This document shows positions 16,804 to 23,170 of a stretch of 27,086 bases of DNA, piece by piece. The notes under the pieces were generated by a model. It had not been told where the DNA came from and made no database searches. It saw only the letters and a list, made by a program, of their open reading frames with translations. This stretch comes from a virus: positions 1 to 27,086 of the IMG/VR virus record IMGVR_UViG_3300017971_000680; one strand, 5' to 3'. Position numbers and translations under genes: made by a program. The stretch's first letter is position 1, and every line of letters starts with the position of its first letter.

Positions 16804-17484
16804 ATGACAAACCGGTTGTACGCTTATGGAGCAGGGCAGAACCGGGACAGCCGGTTGACGTTGAAAGATGCTGGTGAATCTCACGAATATCTTGATGACA
16901 GTTCGTCTCAATCGACCTGGGGCCGGATAGTCTGCGGGGTGTATCACAACTCCGAGATCACCGATGCCTCAACGTTGAAGAAGGTTGCTCAGAAAATCTT
17001 GGCGGCAGAATCCGACCCGCGTATTGATTACCTGGTGGACATACCCGATCTGAGCCAGGACGCCAACGCGCCACGCGATTTCGAGCATATCGAGTTGGGC
17101 GCCCGGATAGTGTTGATCGACGAGAAACTTGGTATCTCGACGACACAGCACGTGGTCAAGGTCGAACGTGACCTCCGGAAAAAGCTGAACATCACGGTCG
17201 GGTTGTCGAACAAGAAACAGTTGCTCGGCCATTTGATCGCTGAACTCATACAGAAACAGAAAGAGCTCGACTTGGGCGATGTCGAGACGTCGGAGCTTGA
17301 CCCGGAAGATATCGGGACAGCAGCAGACCCTGGCAGTACGGGCGAGTTCGCGGACGCTGGACATAGGCACAAAGGGTTGACGGTCTATACGAGCAATCCG
17401 GAGCCGTTGGGAACGGCTAGTCCTGGCGATTCGGGTTTCGCATCGGACGGGAAGCATGTGCATCCGATCCCGAAATATACATAG
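16804..17484 (+). CDS. Tail-associated endopeptidase family protein, C-terminal part
   Basis: In the same frame as the previous gene; the open frame begins at 16717. Without read-through the first ATG is 16804 with a poor SD. Codons 16717-16803 encode the family's G-K-N-L-K-G-I-E-V-E-R-D-F block, which then continues into T-E-M-T-N-R-L-Y-A-Y-G, a very typical tail-endopeptidase match. A middle region follows, and then two His-rich motifs at the end (G-H-R-H and D-G-K-H-V-H-P-I-P), a pattern seen in fibre and spike tips that bind metal or join to the next protein. With the first part it would be about 458 residues. Confidence 0.65.
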   Translation: MTNRLYAYGAGQNRDSRLTLKDAGESHEYLDDSSSQSTWGRIVCGVYHNSEITDASTLKKVAQKILAAESDPRIDYLVDIPDLSQDANAPRDFEHIELGARIVLIDEKLGISTTQHVVKVERDLRKKLNITVGLSNKKQLLGHLIAELIQKQKELDLGDVETSELDPEDIGTAADPGSTGEFADAGHRHKGLTVYTSNPEPLGTASPGDSGFASDGKHVHPIPKYT

Positions 17485-17491
17485 GTGAAGT

Positions 17492-18508
17492 ATGGCTTGG
17501 ATTCACGGGAACAATCCGGTAGGCGTGGATTACAATACGGGGCGGATTCTGTGTGAAGCGATGTATGCGATCAACGAGAAGGAGGCTGCGATTGGGATAG
17601 CGGCGACCGTCTGGAGCTATGTCGGTTCCTACCCGGCTGTAAACGCGCTCACTCCGTTTGATGCGGATATCACACACCATCAGACCCTGATCACGGAAAT
17701 GCGCGGAGCTATCGAATGGATCACCGCAATGTCAGGCGTGGGTGTGCCGTACTATGTGAATGCGGGATATGTCGCCTATGACAAGGCGGGCCTGCTCACT
17801 GAGGCGTTCGGCGCTGCCGATTGGTGTAGTCTCGCGGGTAAAGGGATCGACGATGTAGAGCCGGTCTCCGAAATCCTGAAGGCAGCGGAGCTGCTGTTTC
17901 GGATAGAAAATACCGGGACGGAAACTAATAATGATGATAGGTATAAAATATGGTGGATTGGCCCGGGACAACCAACACGGATTGCTGCACGGGCAGCCGC
18001 TGATGCGCTTCCTCAATCGGGCTTCCCACGGCCATACGGCGGCTGGTATGAAGTGAGCAACTGGAATGTGGCGCCCTCATTGTATTACCGCTATCTCCTA
18101 GTTGAATACTATACGGAAGTTACCTTTAATGGTTTACCCGCAGCGTTGACACCACTAGATATTCGGATACGGGGAACCACTTTTGCGGGGGGGGGTGTAG
18201 GGACGGTATATGGTCAGGCCTCCCCACGTTATTTTCAGATTACAGCCGCGCAGTTTGCCGCACCTACATGGGGCGATATCGGAACACAACGCCACACCTT
18301 TGTCTTGCCAGCCGCACCAGCTGCTTGGTCAAATTGGTTTGATGATCCGAGTTTTGTTGTTGGTGGGACGGATATCTATTATTTCAAGGTCAGGCAACCC
18401 GTTCTGTGTCCTTGGCCGTCTGATACGGTTAGTTACGGAATATCAATGTTCATTAACGGTACGCCCCAATATACGATCTATTATACTGTGCCGATGACCT
18501 ACAACTGA
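17492..18508 (+). CDS. Putative receptor-binding / tail tip protein with G9 tract
   Basis: 338 residues, family not recognised. The N-terminal third (about 1-110) is GC-rich like the rest of the phage and helical (Y-N-T-G-R-I-L-C-E-A-M-Y, H-H-Q-T-L-I-T-E-M). From about 17910 the composition becomes AT-richer and the protein beta-rich with many Tyr/Trp/Phe, as in swapped receptor-binding tips. A run of nine G bases (18187-18195) encodes A-G-G-G-V-G. It is the last gene before lysis, the usual place for adhesins. Function inferred from position, composition and aromatic content. Confidence 0.5.
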   Translation: MAWIHGNNPVGVDYNTGRILCEAMYAINEKEAAIGIAATVWSYVGSYPAVNALTPFDADITHHQTLITEMRGAIEWITAMSGVGVPYYVNAGYVAYDKAGLLTEAFGAADWCSLAGKGIDDVEPVSEILKAAELLFRIENTGTETNNDDRYKIWWIGPGQPTRIAARAAADALPQSGFPRPYGGWYEVSNWNVAPSLYYRYLLVEYYTEVTFNGLPAALTPLDIRIRGTTFAGGGVGTVYGQASPRYFQITAAQFAAPTWGDIGTQRHTFVLPAAPAAWSNWFDDPSFVVGGTDIYYFKVRQPVLCPWPSDTVSYGISMFINGTPQYTIYYTVPMTYN

Positions 18509-18520
18509 ACGAGCGGACGA

Positions 18521-18718
18521 ATGGCGAACGATAAGTGTACACAAGGAGCCCGGTTAGAACAGCGCGCGATTGATACGGAAAGGTGGGTGAAGATAGTGGA
18601 GGACCGGGTTGTAAGGGTAGAGCAGAACCTCGGGAGACTCCCGTGGATTCTGGTTGGTGTCGTGTTGAACCTGGTCGGTACGATCATCGCAATAGCGATG
18701 TTCTGGAATGGCAAATAA
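18521..18718 (+). CDS. XhlA-like small membrane protein
   Basis: 65 residues: a charged N-terminal coiled coil (E-D-R-V-V-R-V-E-Q-N-L) then one membrane segment (about 42-62, W-I-L-V-G-V-V-L-N-L-V-G-T-I). This layout matches haemolysin XhlA-like proteins that help phage lysis by membrane association. It opens the lysis region, just before the M15 peptidase. The SD is weak. Confidence 0.6.
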   Translation: MANDKCTQGARLEQRAIDTERWVKIVEDRVVRVEQNLGRLPWILVGVVLNLVGTIIAIAMFWNGK

Positions 18719-18732
18719 GGTGGTGGCTGGAC

Positions 18733-19236
18733 GTGCCAGAACGACGGAACGATATCCGGTTGTGGACGGAGATCGACGGGGCGCTCGTATCTCATTTTCG
18801 GTTGTGGGAGTTCGAGAGCCGCTCGACGGGGTTGGTCTGTGTAGACCCGACCCTGCTCCGATCGCTCGAACGGTTGCGGCTCAATCTCTCACAATACGAA
18901 CATGAGGAGGTTGAGGTTATCGTCACGTGCGGTACGCGGTTGGACTCGGAGAACGAAGCGCTTGCGGCTCGGTTAGGCTGGACGGATGAAGGTGGTGAGG
19001 TGAGTCGCAACTCGCGGCATCTGCCTCGGTACGGCGGTATCGCTGCGGACTTCTGGGCGCGGTACAAGATTCGGCGGTTCCGGTTATACGAGGGCGGTCA
19101 TGGTAGGTTACCGCCGATACAGGTGCACAACGCAGCGAAACAGGTATTTGACTGGACGAAACTGTATGCAGATGGTCACGTCCACGGCGACAACCGGGAC
19201 GGTGGACTGAAACTGAAAACATGGGAAAGGAGGTGA
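18733..19236 (+). CDS. Endolysin, peptidase M15-like (D-Ala-D-Ala / L-Ala-D-Glu family)
   Basis: 167 residues from GTG 18733, with AAGGTGG upstream. The longer in-frame start at 18583 overlaps another gene and is rejected. Likely a zinc peptidase that cuts cell-wall cross-links. Seen: H21-F-R-L-W-E-F near the start, then S-R-H96-L-P-R-Y-G-G-I-A-A-D106 and H149-V-H151-G-D-N-R-D near the end, the classic M15A zinc ligands. It has no signal peptide, so it needs a holin, and a membrane gene directly follows. The long spacer before H96 is normal for this family. Confidence 0.8.
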   Translation: MPERRNDIRLWTEIDGALVSHFRLWEFESRSTGLVCVDPTLLRSLERLRLNLSQYEHEEVEVIVTCGTRLDSENEALAARLGWTDEGGEVSRNSRHLPRYGGIAADFWARYKIRRFRLYEGGHGRLPPIQVHNAAKQVFDWTKLYADGHVHGDNRDGGLKLKTWERR

Positions 19237-19241
19237 GAGAC

Positions 19242-19496
19242 GTGTTCGCGTGGCTGAAACAGAGTCGGAAGGCAAAGTTGGCAGTGACAGTCGTGTTGTT
19301 CTTGGCGATAGTCGGGGGCTACCTCCTGGCCCAGGTCAACGAAGAGATGACGCCAGAAGAGTTCGAGGCAACCATTAGCCAAATCGTCACGATAGCCAAG
19401 CAGATCGCGGCGGTGATCGCCGTGCTCATTGCAGCTATCGCCGGCGAGGATATGGCAAAGTTTATCCGAGGGATGAAGGTTGGACCTTCTAAGTAG
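19242..19496 (+). CDS. Holin-like small membrane protein
   Basis: 84 residues from GTG 19242, chosen because AAAGGAGGTGAG lies about 8 bases upstream. The ATG at 19221 would place the SD inside the gene. Two hydrophobic segments (about 12-31, V-T-V-V-L-F-L-A-I-V-G-G-Y; about 53-70, I-A-A-V-I-A-V-L-I-A-A-I-A) with a short charged loop and a basic end fit a class II-like holin. It overlaps neither endolysin nor next gene much and is the best holin candidate here. Confidence 0.6.
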   Translation: MFAWLKQSRKAKLAVTVVLFLAIVGGYLLAQVNEEMTPEEFEATISQIVTIAKQIAAVIAVLIAAIAGEDMAKFIRGMKVGPSK

Positions 19497-19671
19497 CGTA
19501 TTGAGCATCGCGCTCATCGTGGCACCGTTTATTATACAAATTATCCGGCGACGGTGGGCCGCACAGGAAGAACAGGAGAAACCGACAAGTGAGAAAATGG
19601 GCGAAGCTCTCGCTGGTAGGGATACTGCTCGTATCAGCGATCTGCTTGACGACATGCTCGATGCGGATTAG
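19480..19671 (+). CDS. Small membrane protein, possible i-spanin or second holin
   Basis: 63 residues from TTG 19480 (SD GAGGGA about 6 bases before). One N-terminal membrane segment (about 6-22), then a basic turn R-R-R-W and a charged helix ending D-D-M-L-D-A-D. Its second half overlaps a signal-peptide-like gene in another frame, the layout of many Rz/Rz1 spanin pairs. Short for an i-spanin, so the call is weak. Confidence 0.45.
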   Translation: MDLLSSVLSIALIVAPFIIQIIRRRWAAQEEQEKPTSEKMGEALAGRDTARISDLLDDMLDAD

Positions 19672-19897
19672 GTACGTGTACCGGCCAGCGTCGGACCAGA
19701 TTTTTCTTGTGCCAGCTGGTAGCGAAATCACGGCACCTGACGGCGGCAAGATTATCACGGACGGCGCGGCTGGTCGGATAACCGTGGACGCGATATGTGT
19801 CCCAGTGCCGAGCGTACTTTTGAGTGAGGACCGGTTCCTTCGACTCTACCGGGAAGCTATTGGTGAGCCGTACCCGGATGGGCAGAGCTCGACATAA
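19589..19897 (+). CDS. Putative lipoprotein, possible o-spanin
   Basis: 102 residues from GTG 19589, embedded out of frame in the end of the previous gene. N-terminus: basic M-R-K-W-A-K, hydrophobic V-G-I-L-L-V-S-A-I-C, then L-T-T-C23, a possible lipobox, though Thr at -1 is unusual. The mature part is a small beta-rich domain (F-L-V-P-A-G-S-E-I, then D-G-G-K-I-I-T-D-G-A-A-G). If lipidated, the gene arrangement fits a spanin pair linking inner and outer membranes. It could instead be an unrelated secreted protein. Confidence 0.5.
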   Translation: MRKWAKLSLVGILLVSAICLTTCSMRIRYVYRPASDQIFLVPAGSEITAPDGGKIITDGAAGRITVDAICVPVPSVLLSEDRFLRLYREAIGEPYPDGQSST

Positions 19898-19942
19898 TTC
19901 ACGGACGAACAGGGGCTATCCTGTCCTGACGGGTACGGTTCT

Positions 19943-20016
19943 GAAAAACACGGCTGGCATCGTCTCATGTCTAGGCAACAGCTTCCTTTCCCAAACCCCG
20001 ACAGACGGTGCCAGCC
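19943..20016 (-). terminator. Intrinsic terminator of the minus-strand small-gene unit
   Basis: A 14-bp stem, 19952-19965 with 20003-20016 (one mismatch that is G-U in + strand RNA and A-C in minus RNA), closes a 37-base loop. On the minus strand it is followed by GTGTTTTT. It sits 30 bases after the stop of the zinc-ribbon membrane gene at 20046, so it most likely ends that transcript and separates it from the convergent lysis genes. Confidence 0.6.
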
Positions 20017-20045
20017 TTGTATCGAGGTCTCGGGAACGACGCGGG

Positions 20046-20279
20046 TCACGGTAACTGGTAGGTTGATCGGTGCTCGATCTGTCTGTCGTACCGTTCGAAC
20101 CCATAATGCAACGCCCAACAGACCAGACTGCCGACGATCACCATGATCACAATCGCTTTACAGATTGCCCGGTTCTCTCTGGCTTTTGAGAAGAACCTGG
20201 TCCCGCAACCTGGACATCGGTCTGCGTCAGGGTCAACCTCGACATGGCAGAGTTGACATTCGACAAGTTTTCTGGACAT
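20046..20279 (-). CDS. Zinc-ribbon membrane protein (77 aa)
   Basis: 77 residues. N-terminal zinc ribbon C8-x-x-C11 ... C22-P-G-C25-G, then a basic region and one membrane segment (about 39-58, rich in I/V/L). The ribbon would lie in the cytoplasm. Similar short ribbon-plus-membrane proteins occur in bacteria and phages, often with unknown role. SD AGGTGA lies about 6 bases upstream. The start overlaps the stop of the upstream minus gene (TGATG), so the two are coupled. Function unknown; its isolated location suggests a lysogeny-expressed cargo gene. Confidence 0.7.
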   Translation of the reverse strand: MSRKLVECQLCHVEVDPDADRCPGCGTRFFSKARENRAICKAIVIMVIVGSLVCWALHYGFERYDRQIEHRSTYQLP

Positions 20280-20440
20280 CAGTCGTCACCTGTTTCGTCA
20301 GGAGCTAGGAGAAGATCGCGGGACGGCTCATTTGCTACACGCCAGATGAGGTACAAGGTCAGCGGGAATAGAATGATCGCCAGGACAAGACACACGAGCC
20401 CCATGCCGATGAAACCGAGAACCTGAGCAGCGCGGATCAT
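20279..20440 (-). CDS. Small membrane protein (53 aa)
   Basis: 53 residues. Most of it is one long hydrophobic segment (about 8-34, with G-M-G-L-V-C-L-V-L-A-I-I-L-F) followed by an acidic tail ending E-T-G-D-D. Its stop and the next gene's start share a base (TGATG), which supports a real gene. An SD-like GAAAGGGG is 5-12 bases before the ATG, and a good promoter lies further upstream. Not recognised as a family. With the downstream ribbon-membrane protein it may act at the membrane during lysogeny, for example in superinfection exclusion, which is only a guess. Confidence 0.65.
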   Translation of the reverse strand: MIRAAQVLGFIGMGLVCLVLAIILFPLTLYLIWRVANEPSRDLLLAPDETGDD

Positions 20441-20465
20441 ACGATACCCCTTTCCCTTGCCGAAT

Positions 20466-20495
20466 AGGATAGCATCGGCACCTGGTATAAGTCAA
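20466..20495 (-). promoter_or_regulatory. Sigma70-like promoter for the two small membrane genes
   Basis: On the minus strand, TTGACT (20495-20490) is separated by 18 bases from TATCCT (20471-20466), which is about 26 bases before the ATG at 20440. Five of six -35 bases and four of six -10 bases match consensus. Confidence 0.6.
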
Positions 20496-20533
20496 GTGGG
20501 TTCGGCGTTTCGGCAACGTGAAAAAAGCACGGC

Positions 20534-20547
20534 ACCGAAATGTCACC
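20534..20547 (+). repeat. Direct repeat CCGAAATGTCACCG, copy 1
   Basis: Exact 14-base match to 20734-20747. The pair flanks the tRNA-like core, so they could be integrase arm-type sites. Confidence 0.55.
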
Positions 20548-20585
20548 GACCGACCGGCAGGCTAGGACAGATAACGGGTTGGTAA

Positions 20586-20604
20586 CGAATCCCCTCTTCG
20601 GCAC
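20586..20604 (+). other. attP: Putative attP core matching a tRNA-Leu 3' end
   Basis: CGAATCCCCTCTTCGGCAC equals the end of a tRNA: T-loop part CGAAT, T-stem CCCCT, acceptor CTTCGGC, then A-C. The implied acceptor 5' strand GCCGAAG is typical of bacterial leucine tRNAs such as E. coli leuX. The rest of the tRNA is absent, as expected of an attP that restores the 3' end of its target. It lies about 300 bases past the integrase stop. Confidence 0.55.
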
Positions 20605-20733
20605 TACCCCTTTTCCGCAAGTCGCAACACGCTACCAGTTTACACGTTAAGACCTTCTGTCGGCCAGTGTTAGCGCGGCCAAACCCGCGCCGATTGAGTA
20701 GGAACGAAGCGAACGAAACCGAACGAGTCGGGA

Positions 20734-20747
20734 GCCGAAATGTCACC
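20734..20747 (+). repeat. Direct repeat CCGAAATGTCACCG, copy 2
   Basis: Second copy, 200 bases from the first. Its end also forms the left arm of the GTCACCG ... CGGTGAC inverted repeat at 20742-20765. Confidence 0.55.
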
Positions 20748-20897
20748 GTTTTGGGCACCGGTGACGGTGGTGACTCTATCAGGTCGATCATGGCGTACCT
20801 GAAGCCGAAACGGTACCACCATGGCAAGAACGATACGGCAGACCATAAATCATACGTCGAAGCAGACAAAATCGATTCTGAAGGCATTTCGGCAGTC

Positions 20898-21923
20898 TCA
20901 CAGCAAATCCAGCTTCGCAATAGCAGATCCGACGTGTTCGGCCTCGAGATGGGCGTATCGCATGGTCGTCTCAATGTCACGGTGGCCGAGGATGTCCTGG
21001 ACGGTACGGAGCGGGACGCCAGCCATGACGAGATGTGACGCGCAGGTGTGCCGTAACGTGTGGATTGACGCGCCGTCGATCCCCGCCTTCTGACAGCAGC
21101 GCTTGAAGTTCCGGTCAAAATGGCGTAAGCGGCCGCCGCTCCTGGTAGCGAACACGAGCCGGTCAGATCGGTGTGGGACGTTTTTCAGGACCGGTTTCAG
21201 GTCAGGATGTAACGGGATACCTCGAGCTTCCCGACCTTTCGGCTGGAAATCTTGCCGGACCCGGACGGTGATGAGGTTCCGTTTGAAATCGATGTCGCGC
21301 CATTCGAGGTTCTCGAGCTCGCCGCGCCGCATCCCGGTCAGGAGGTAGGTGGTCCAGACTGCCCGTTCGTACTCTGAGGAAACGTCGAGCAGCCGGCGAA
21401 TTTCGTCACCGGTCAGGTACCGGGGCGTCGTGTACCGACGTTTGGGCCGATGGACTTTGGCGACCGGGTTGTCCGTGAGGTACCCCATCTGGATCGCCGT
21501 GTTGAAAAAGACGTTCAGGATCGTGAGCTCGTGCGCAACGGTGTTGGGTGCAATATGTTTCGACCGTTCAGCTTTGTACTGTTCGAGATGTTCCGGTTTG
21601 ATATCGCGCAGCAACGAGAAGCGGCGAGCACTACAGAAGTACCGGAAATGACGCGCGACTTCGATGTACCGTTGCGCCGTCCGCGGCGACCGGTTGCGCT
21701 CAACCCAGTCAAGCCAGAAATCGAAATAGTCCGCTACCTTGACCGGGGCCCGATGACCAGGCAGATCGTCCAGCCGGTCGAGCTCGAGTGTGGCTTCGAC
21801 TTTTGCCAGGACACGTTCGGCCTCTTTGCGGTCGTGGGAAACCGCACGTCGGACACGTTTCCCGGCGACAGAATACGAGATATACCACATCTGCCGGTCA
21901 GACCGGTAGTAGATGGTCGCCAT
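20898..21923 (-). CDS. int: Tyrosine integrase
   Basis: 341 residues. An N-terminal arm-binding region (about 1-55) and a SAM-like core-binding domain (about 60-155) are followed by the catalytic domain. All tyrosine-recombinase residues are visible: R199 (T-G-M-R-R-G-E-L), K229, H288 and R291 (H-T-L-R-H-T), H314 (L-G-H) and Y323 (M-R-Y-A-H-L). It would join attP to the host site, here probably a leucine tRNA gene. The ATG directly follows the stop of the small membrane gene on the same strand, so the repressor, membrane gene and integrase probably share a transcript. Confidence 0.95.
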   Translation of the reverse strand: MATIYYRSDRQMWYISYSVAGKRVRRAVSHDRKEAERVLAKVEATLELDRLDDLPGHRAPVKVADYFDFWLDWVERNRSPRTAQRYIEVARHFRYFCSARRFSLLRDIKPEHLEQYKAERSKHIAPNTVAHELTILNVFFNTAIQMGYLTDNPVAKVHRPKRRYTTPRYLTGDEIRRLLDVSSEYERAVWTTYLLTGMRRGELENLEWRDIDFKRNLITVRVRQDFQPKGREARGIPLHPDLKPVLKNVPHRSDRLVFATRSGGRLRHFDRNFKRCCQKAGIDGASIHTLRHTCASHLVMAGVPLRTVQDILGHRDIETTMRYAHLEAEHVGSAIAKLDLL

Positions 21924-22274
21924 TCATGTGTCTCCCTGTTTTCCTAAGCGACACCGCTCAATGATGCGGGTATCCTTGTCGAAAACGAAGGTGACATCGG
22001 CCTTTTCGTACCAGACCCATCCTTTTGAATTATCTGTATTGCTCGTGAAAATTCCTTTGCCGTATTCAATCTCGAGGTGCTGCTCATACCAGGGCTTGCC
22101 GACCCAATATGTCACACCTTTTTCCCATAGGTGCTGTTCCTCGGCTGTTCTGCCCGGTATCAGTGCGATAACCACAAGGATCAGGGTGATTACCAGAAAA
22201 ATCAGCCCGACACAGCCGAGGCCCTTTAGCGTTACTGGTTTTCTTTTCTTGTCTTGTGGGGTCTTATTTTTCAT
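21924..22274 (-). CDS. Single-span membrane protein, possible superinfection-exclusion protein
   Basis: 116 residues. A very basic N-terminus (K-N-K-T-P-Q-D-K-K-R-K), one membrane segment (about 19-41, V-G-L-I-F-L-V-I-T-L-I-L-V-V-I-A-L-I), then a 75-residue outside domain with several Trp/Tyr residues. No family recognised. It lies between repressor and integrase, where many prophages keep a lysogeny-expressed membrane protein that blocks related phages. The role is inferred from position and topology only. It is AT-richer than the structural genes. Confidence 0.65.
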   Translation of the reverse strand: MKNKTPQDKKRKPVTLKGLGCVGLIFLVITLILVVIALIPGRTAEEQHLWEKGVTYWVGKPWYEQHLEIEYGKGIFTSNTDNSKGWVWYEKADVTFVFDKDTRIIERCRLGKQGDT

Positions 22275-22277
22275 CGT

Positions 22278-23045
22278 TCAACCCTCCCATTTTGACCAGG
22301 ACCACGCCACAACTCCAATGACGGGGTTTTCATCCTCTTCTGGACGAATACAGAAACAACGGTACTCTGGATTTTCAGGTCGTAAGAGGAGGCCTGATTC
22401 GGGATCGATGCCTTCGAGCCACTTGACCGTGACACCGCCCTCATGCCGGACGGCAACGATCCGTTTCTGGCTATGCCCGACCAAATGCTCGGCATCCGCC
22501 TCTTTGGTGTCGATGCACACGACGCTGCCAGACGGGAGAATCGGCTCCATCGAGTCGCCTGTAATCTCGACACAGACATACCGGTTCGGCTCTTTAACCC
22601 AGTCCGAGTAAATCAGGGCATAGTTTCGTGTCTCGTGCTCTGCATAGACCGAACGCGGAGCGCCGGCGGCGACGGATTCCTCGAGGACAGGGATAGCCGT
22701 GTACCGCTCTGTTTCGTTAGCGAGCCGTTTTCTCGCCTCTCTTGACGGGCTGACAACGACAAACTGGGCCGGTTCTCTCTCCAGGTCTATTCCGACATCG
22801 TAACCGAGCTCATGAAGCAAAACCGCAAGAGGCAGACCCATACCGCGTGCAAGCAAGACCACCTTCTCGATCCCCGGATTGCCCGTGCTACCGGAGATGA
22901 TATCAGTGACATATCCGGTGGTCAGCTTGTTCCCGCTTGCCGCGATGATCTGCTGATGGGTTAGGCCAACCCGTTCGATCAACGCTTCCATGCGCTGCGC
23001 CAGCTCTTTATTCTCGGGGGGTATCTTACGCCGCTTCTTCTTCAC
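22278..23045 (-). CDS. CI-like repressor with S24 autoprotease domain
   Basis: 255 residues from GTG 23045 (GGGAG upstream; the ATG one base earlier in another frame meets a stop at once). An N-terminal HTH (about 12-75) is followed by a LexA/CI-type peptidase domain. Visible: cleavage site A127-G128 (V-A-A-G-A-P), nucleophile S165 (G-D-S-M-E-P) and K208 (V-T-V-K-W-L). It should hold the lytic genes off and self-cleave after DNA damage. It is divergent from the early operon, with the control region at 23046-23170 between them. Confidence 0.9.
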   Translation of the reverse strand: MKKKRRKIPPENKELAQRMEALIERVGLTHQQIIAASGNKLTTGYVTDIISGSTGNPGIEKVVLLARGMGLPLAVLLHELGYDVGIDLEREPAQFVVVSPSREARKRLANETERYTAIPVLEESVAAGAPRSVYAEHETRNYALIYSDWVKEPNRYVCVEITGDSMEPILPSGSVVCIDTKEADAEHLVGHSQKRIVAVRHEGGVTVKWLEGIDPESGLLLRPENPEYRCFCIRPEEDENPVIGVVAWSWSKWEG

Positions 23046-23094
23046 ATGCCTAACTCCCTATTTTCCAACGCCTTACCAAACATGAATTTTTCGC

Positions 23095-23123
23095 TTGACA
23101 AATAAGCCAGACTGTGATAGGAT
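23095..23123 (+). promoter_or_regulatory. Early rightward promoter
   Basis: A perfect TTGACA (23095-23100), a 17-base spacer and TAGGAT (23118-23123). It drives the excisionase-like gene and the early operon. On the other strand a TTGTCA overlaps this -35 (23094-23099), which could belong to a weak repressor promoter. Confidence 0.7.
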
Positions 23124-23131
23124 AAAACCGA

Positions 23132-23146
23132 ATTAACGAGGTTAAT
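23132..23146. promoter_or_regulatory. Putative operator, inverted repeat ATTAAC-GAG-GTTAAT
   Basis: A perfect 6+3+6 inverted repeat just after the -10 box, over the expected start of transcription. It is a good site for the CI-like repressor or the excisionase-like HTH to block this promoter. No second identical copy was seen nearby. Confidence 0.6.
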
Positions 23147-23170
23147 ATCCGATGAGGAGGAACTGGACGA

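Larger units (their letters stand above)
20441..20897. other. Non-coding attP/regulatory region
   Basis: No convincing gene on either strand. It holds the promoter at 20466-20495, a 14-base direct repeat CCGAAATGTCACCG (20534-20547 and 20734-20747, exactly 200 bases apart), a tRNA-like core (20586-20604), an inverted repeat GCGCGG/CCGCGC (20673-20690), three GAACGA copies about 9-10 bases apart (20702-20726), and a GTCACCG/CGGTGAC hairpin (20742-20765). This cluster beside the integrase 3' end looks like an attachment region. Confidence 0.6.

Noticed and set aside
18583-19236. Longer start for the endolysin
   Set aside because: The added N-terminus is out-of-frame shadow of the XhlA-like gene. 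GTG 18733 has a suitable SD and matches M15 length.
19966-20145. Small + strand frame (59 residues) with a C-x-x-C
   Set aside because: No SD, and it runs over the terminator stem and into the end of the opposite zinc-ribbon gene.
20541-20720. Complete tRNA gene around the tRNA-like core
   Set aside because: Only the last 19 bases match tRNA order. No acceptor 5' strand, D-arm or anticodon arm could be found.
20667-21038. + strand frame of 123 residues
   Set aside because: Half of it is opposite the integrase gene and the rest covers attP repeats. No SD or recognisable protein pattern.
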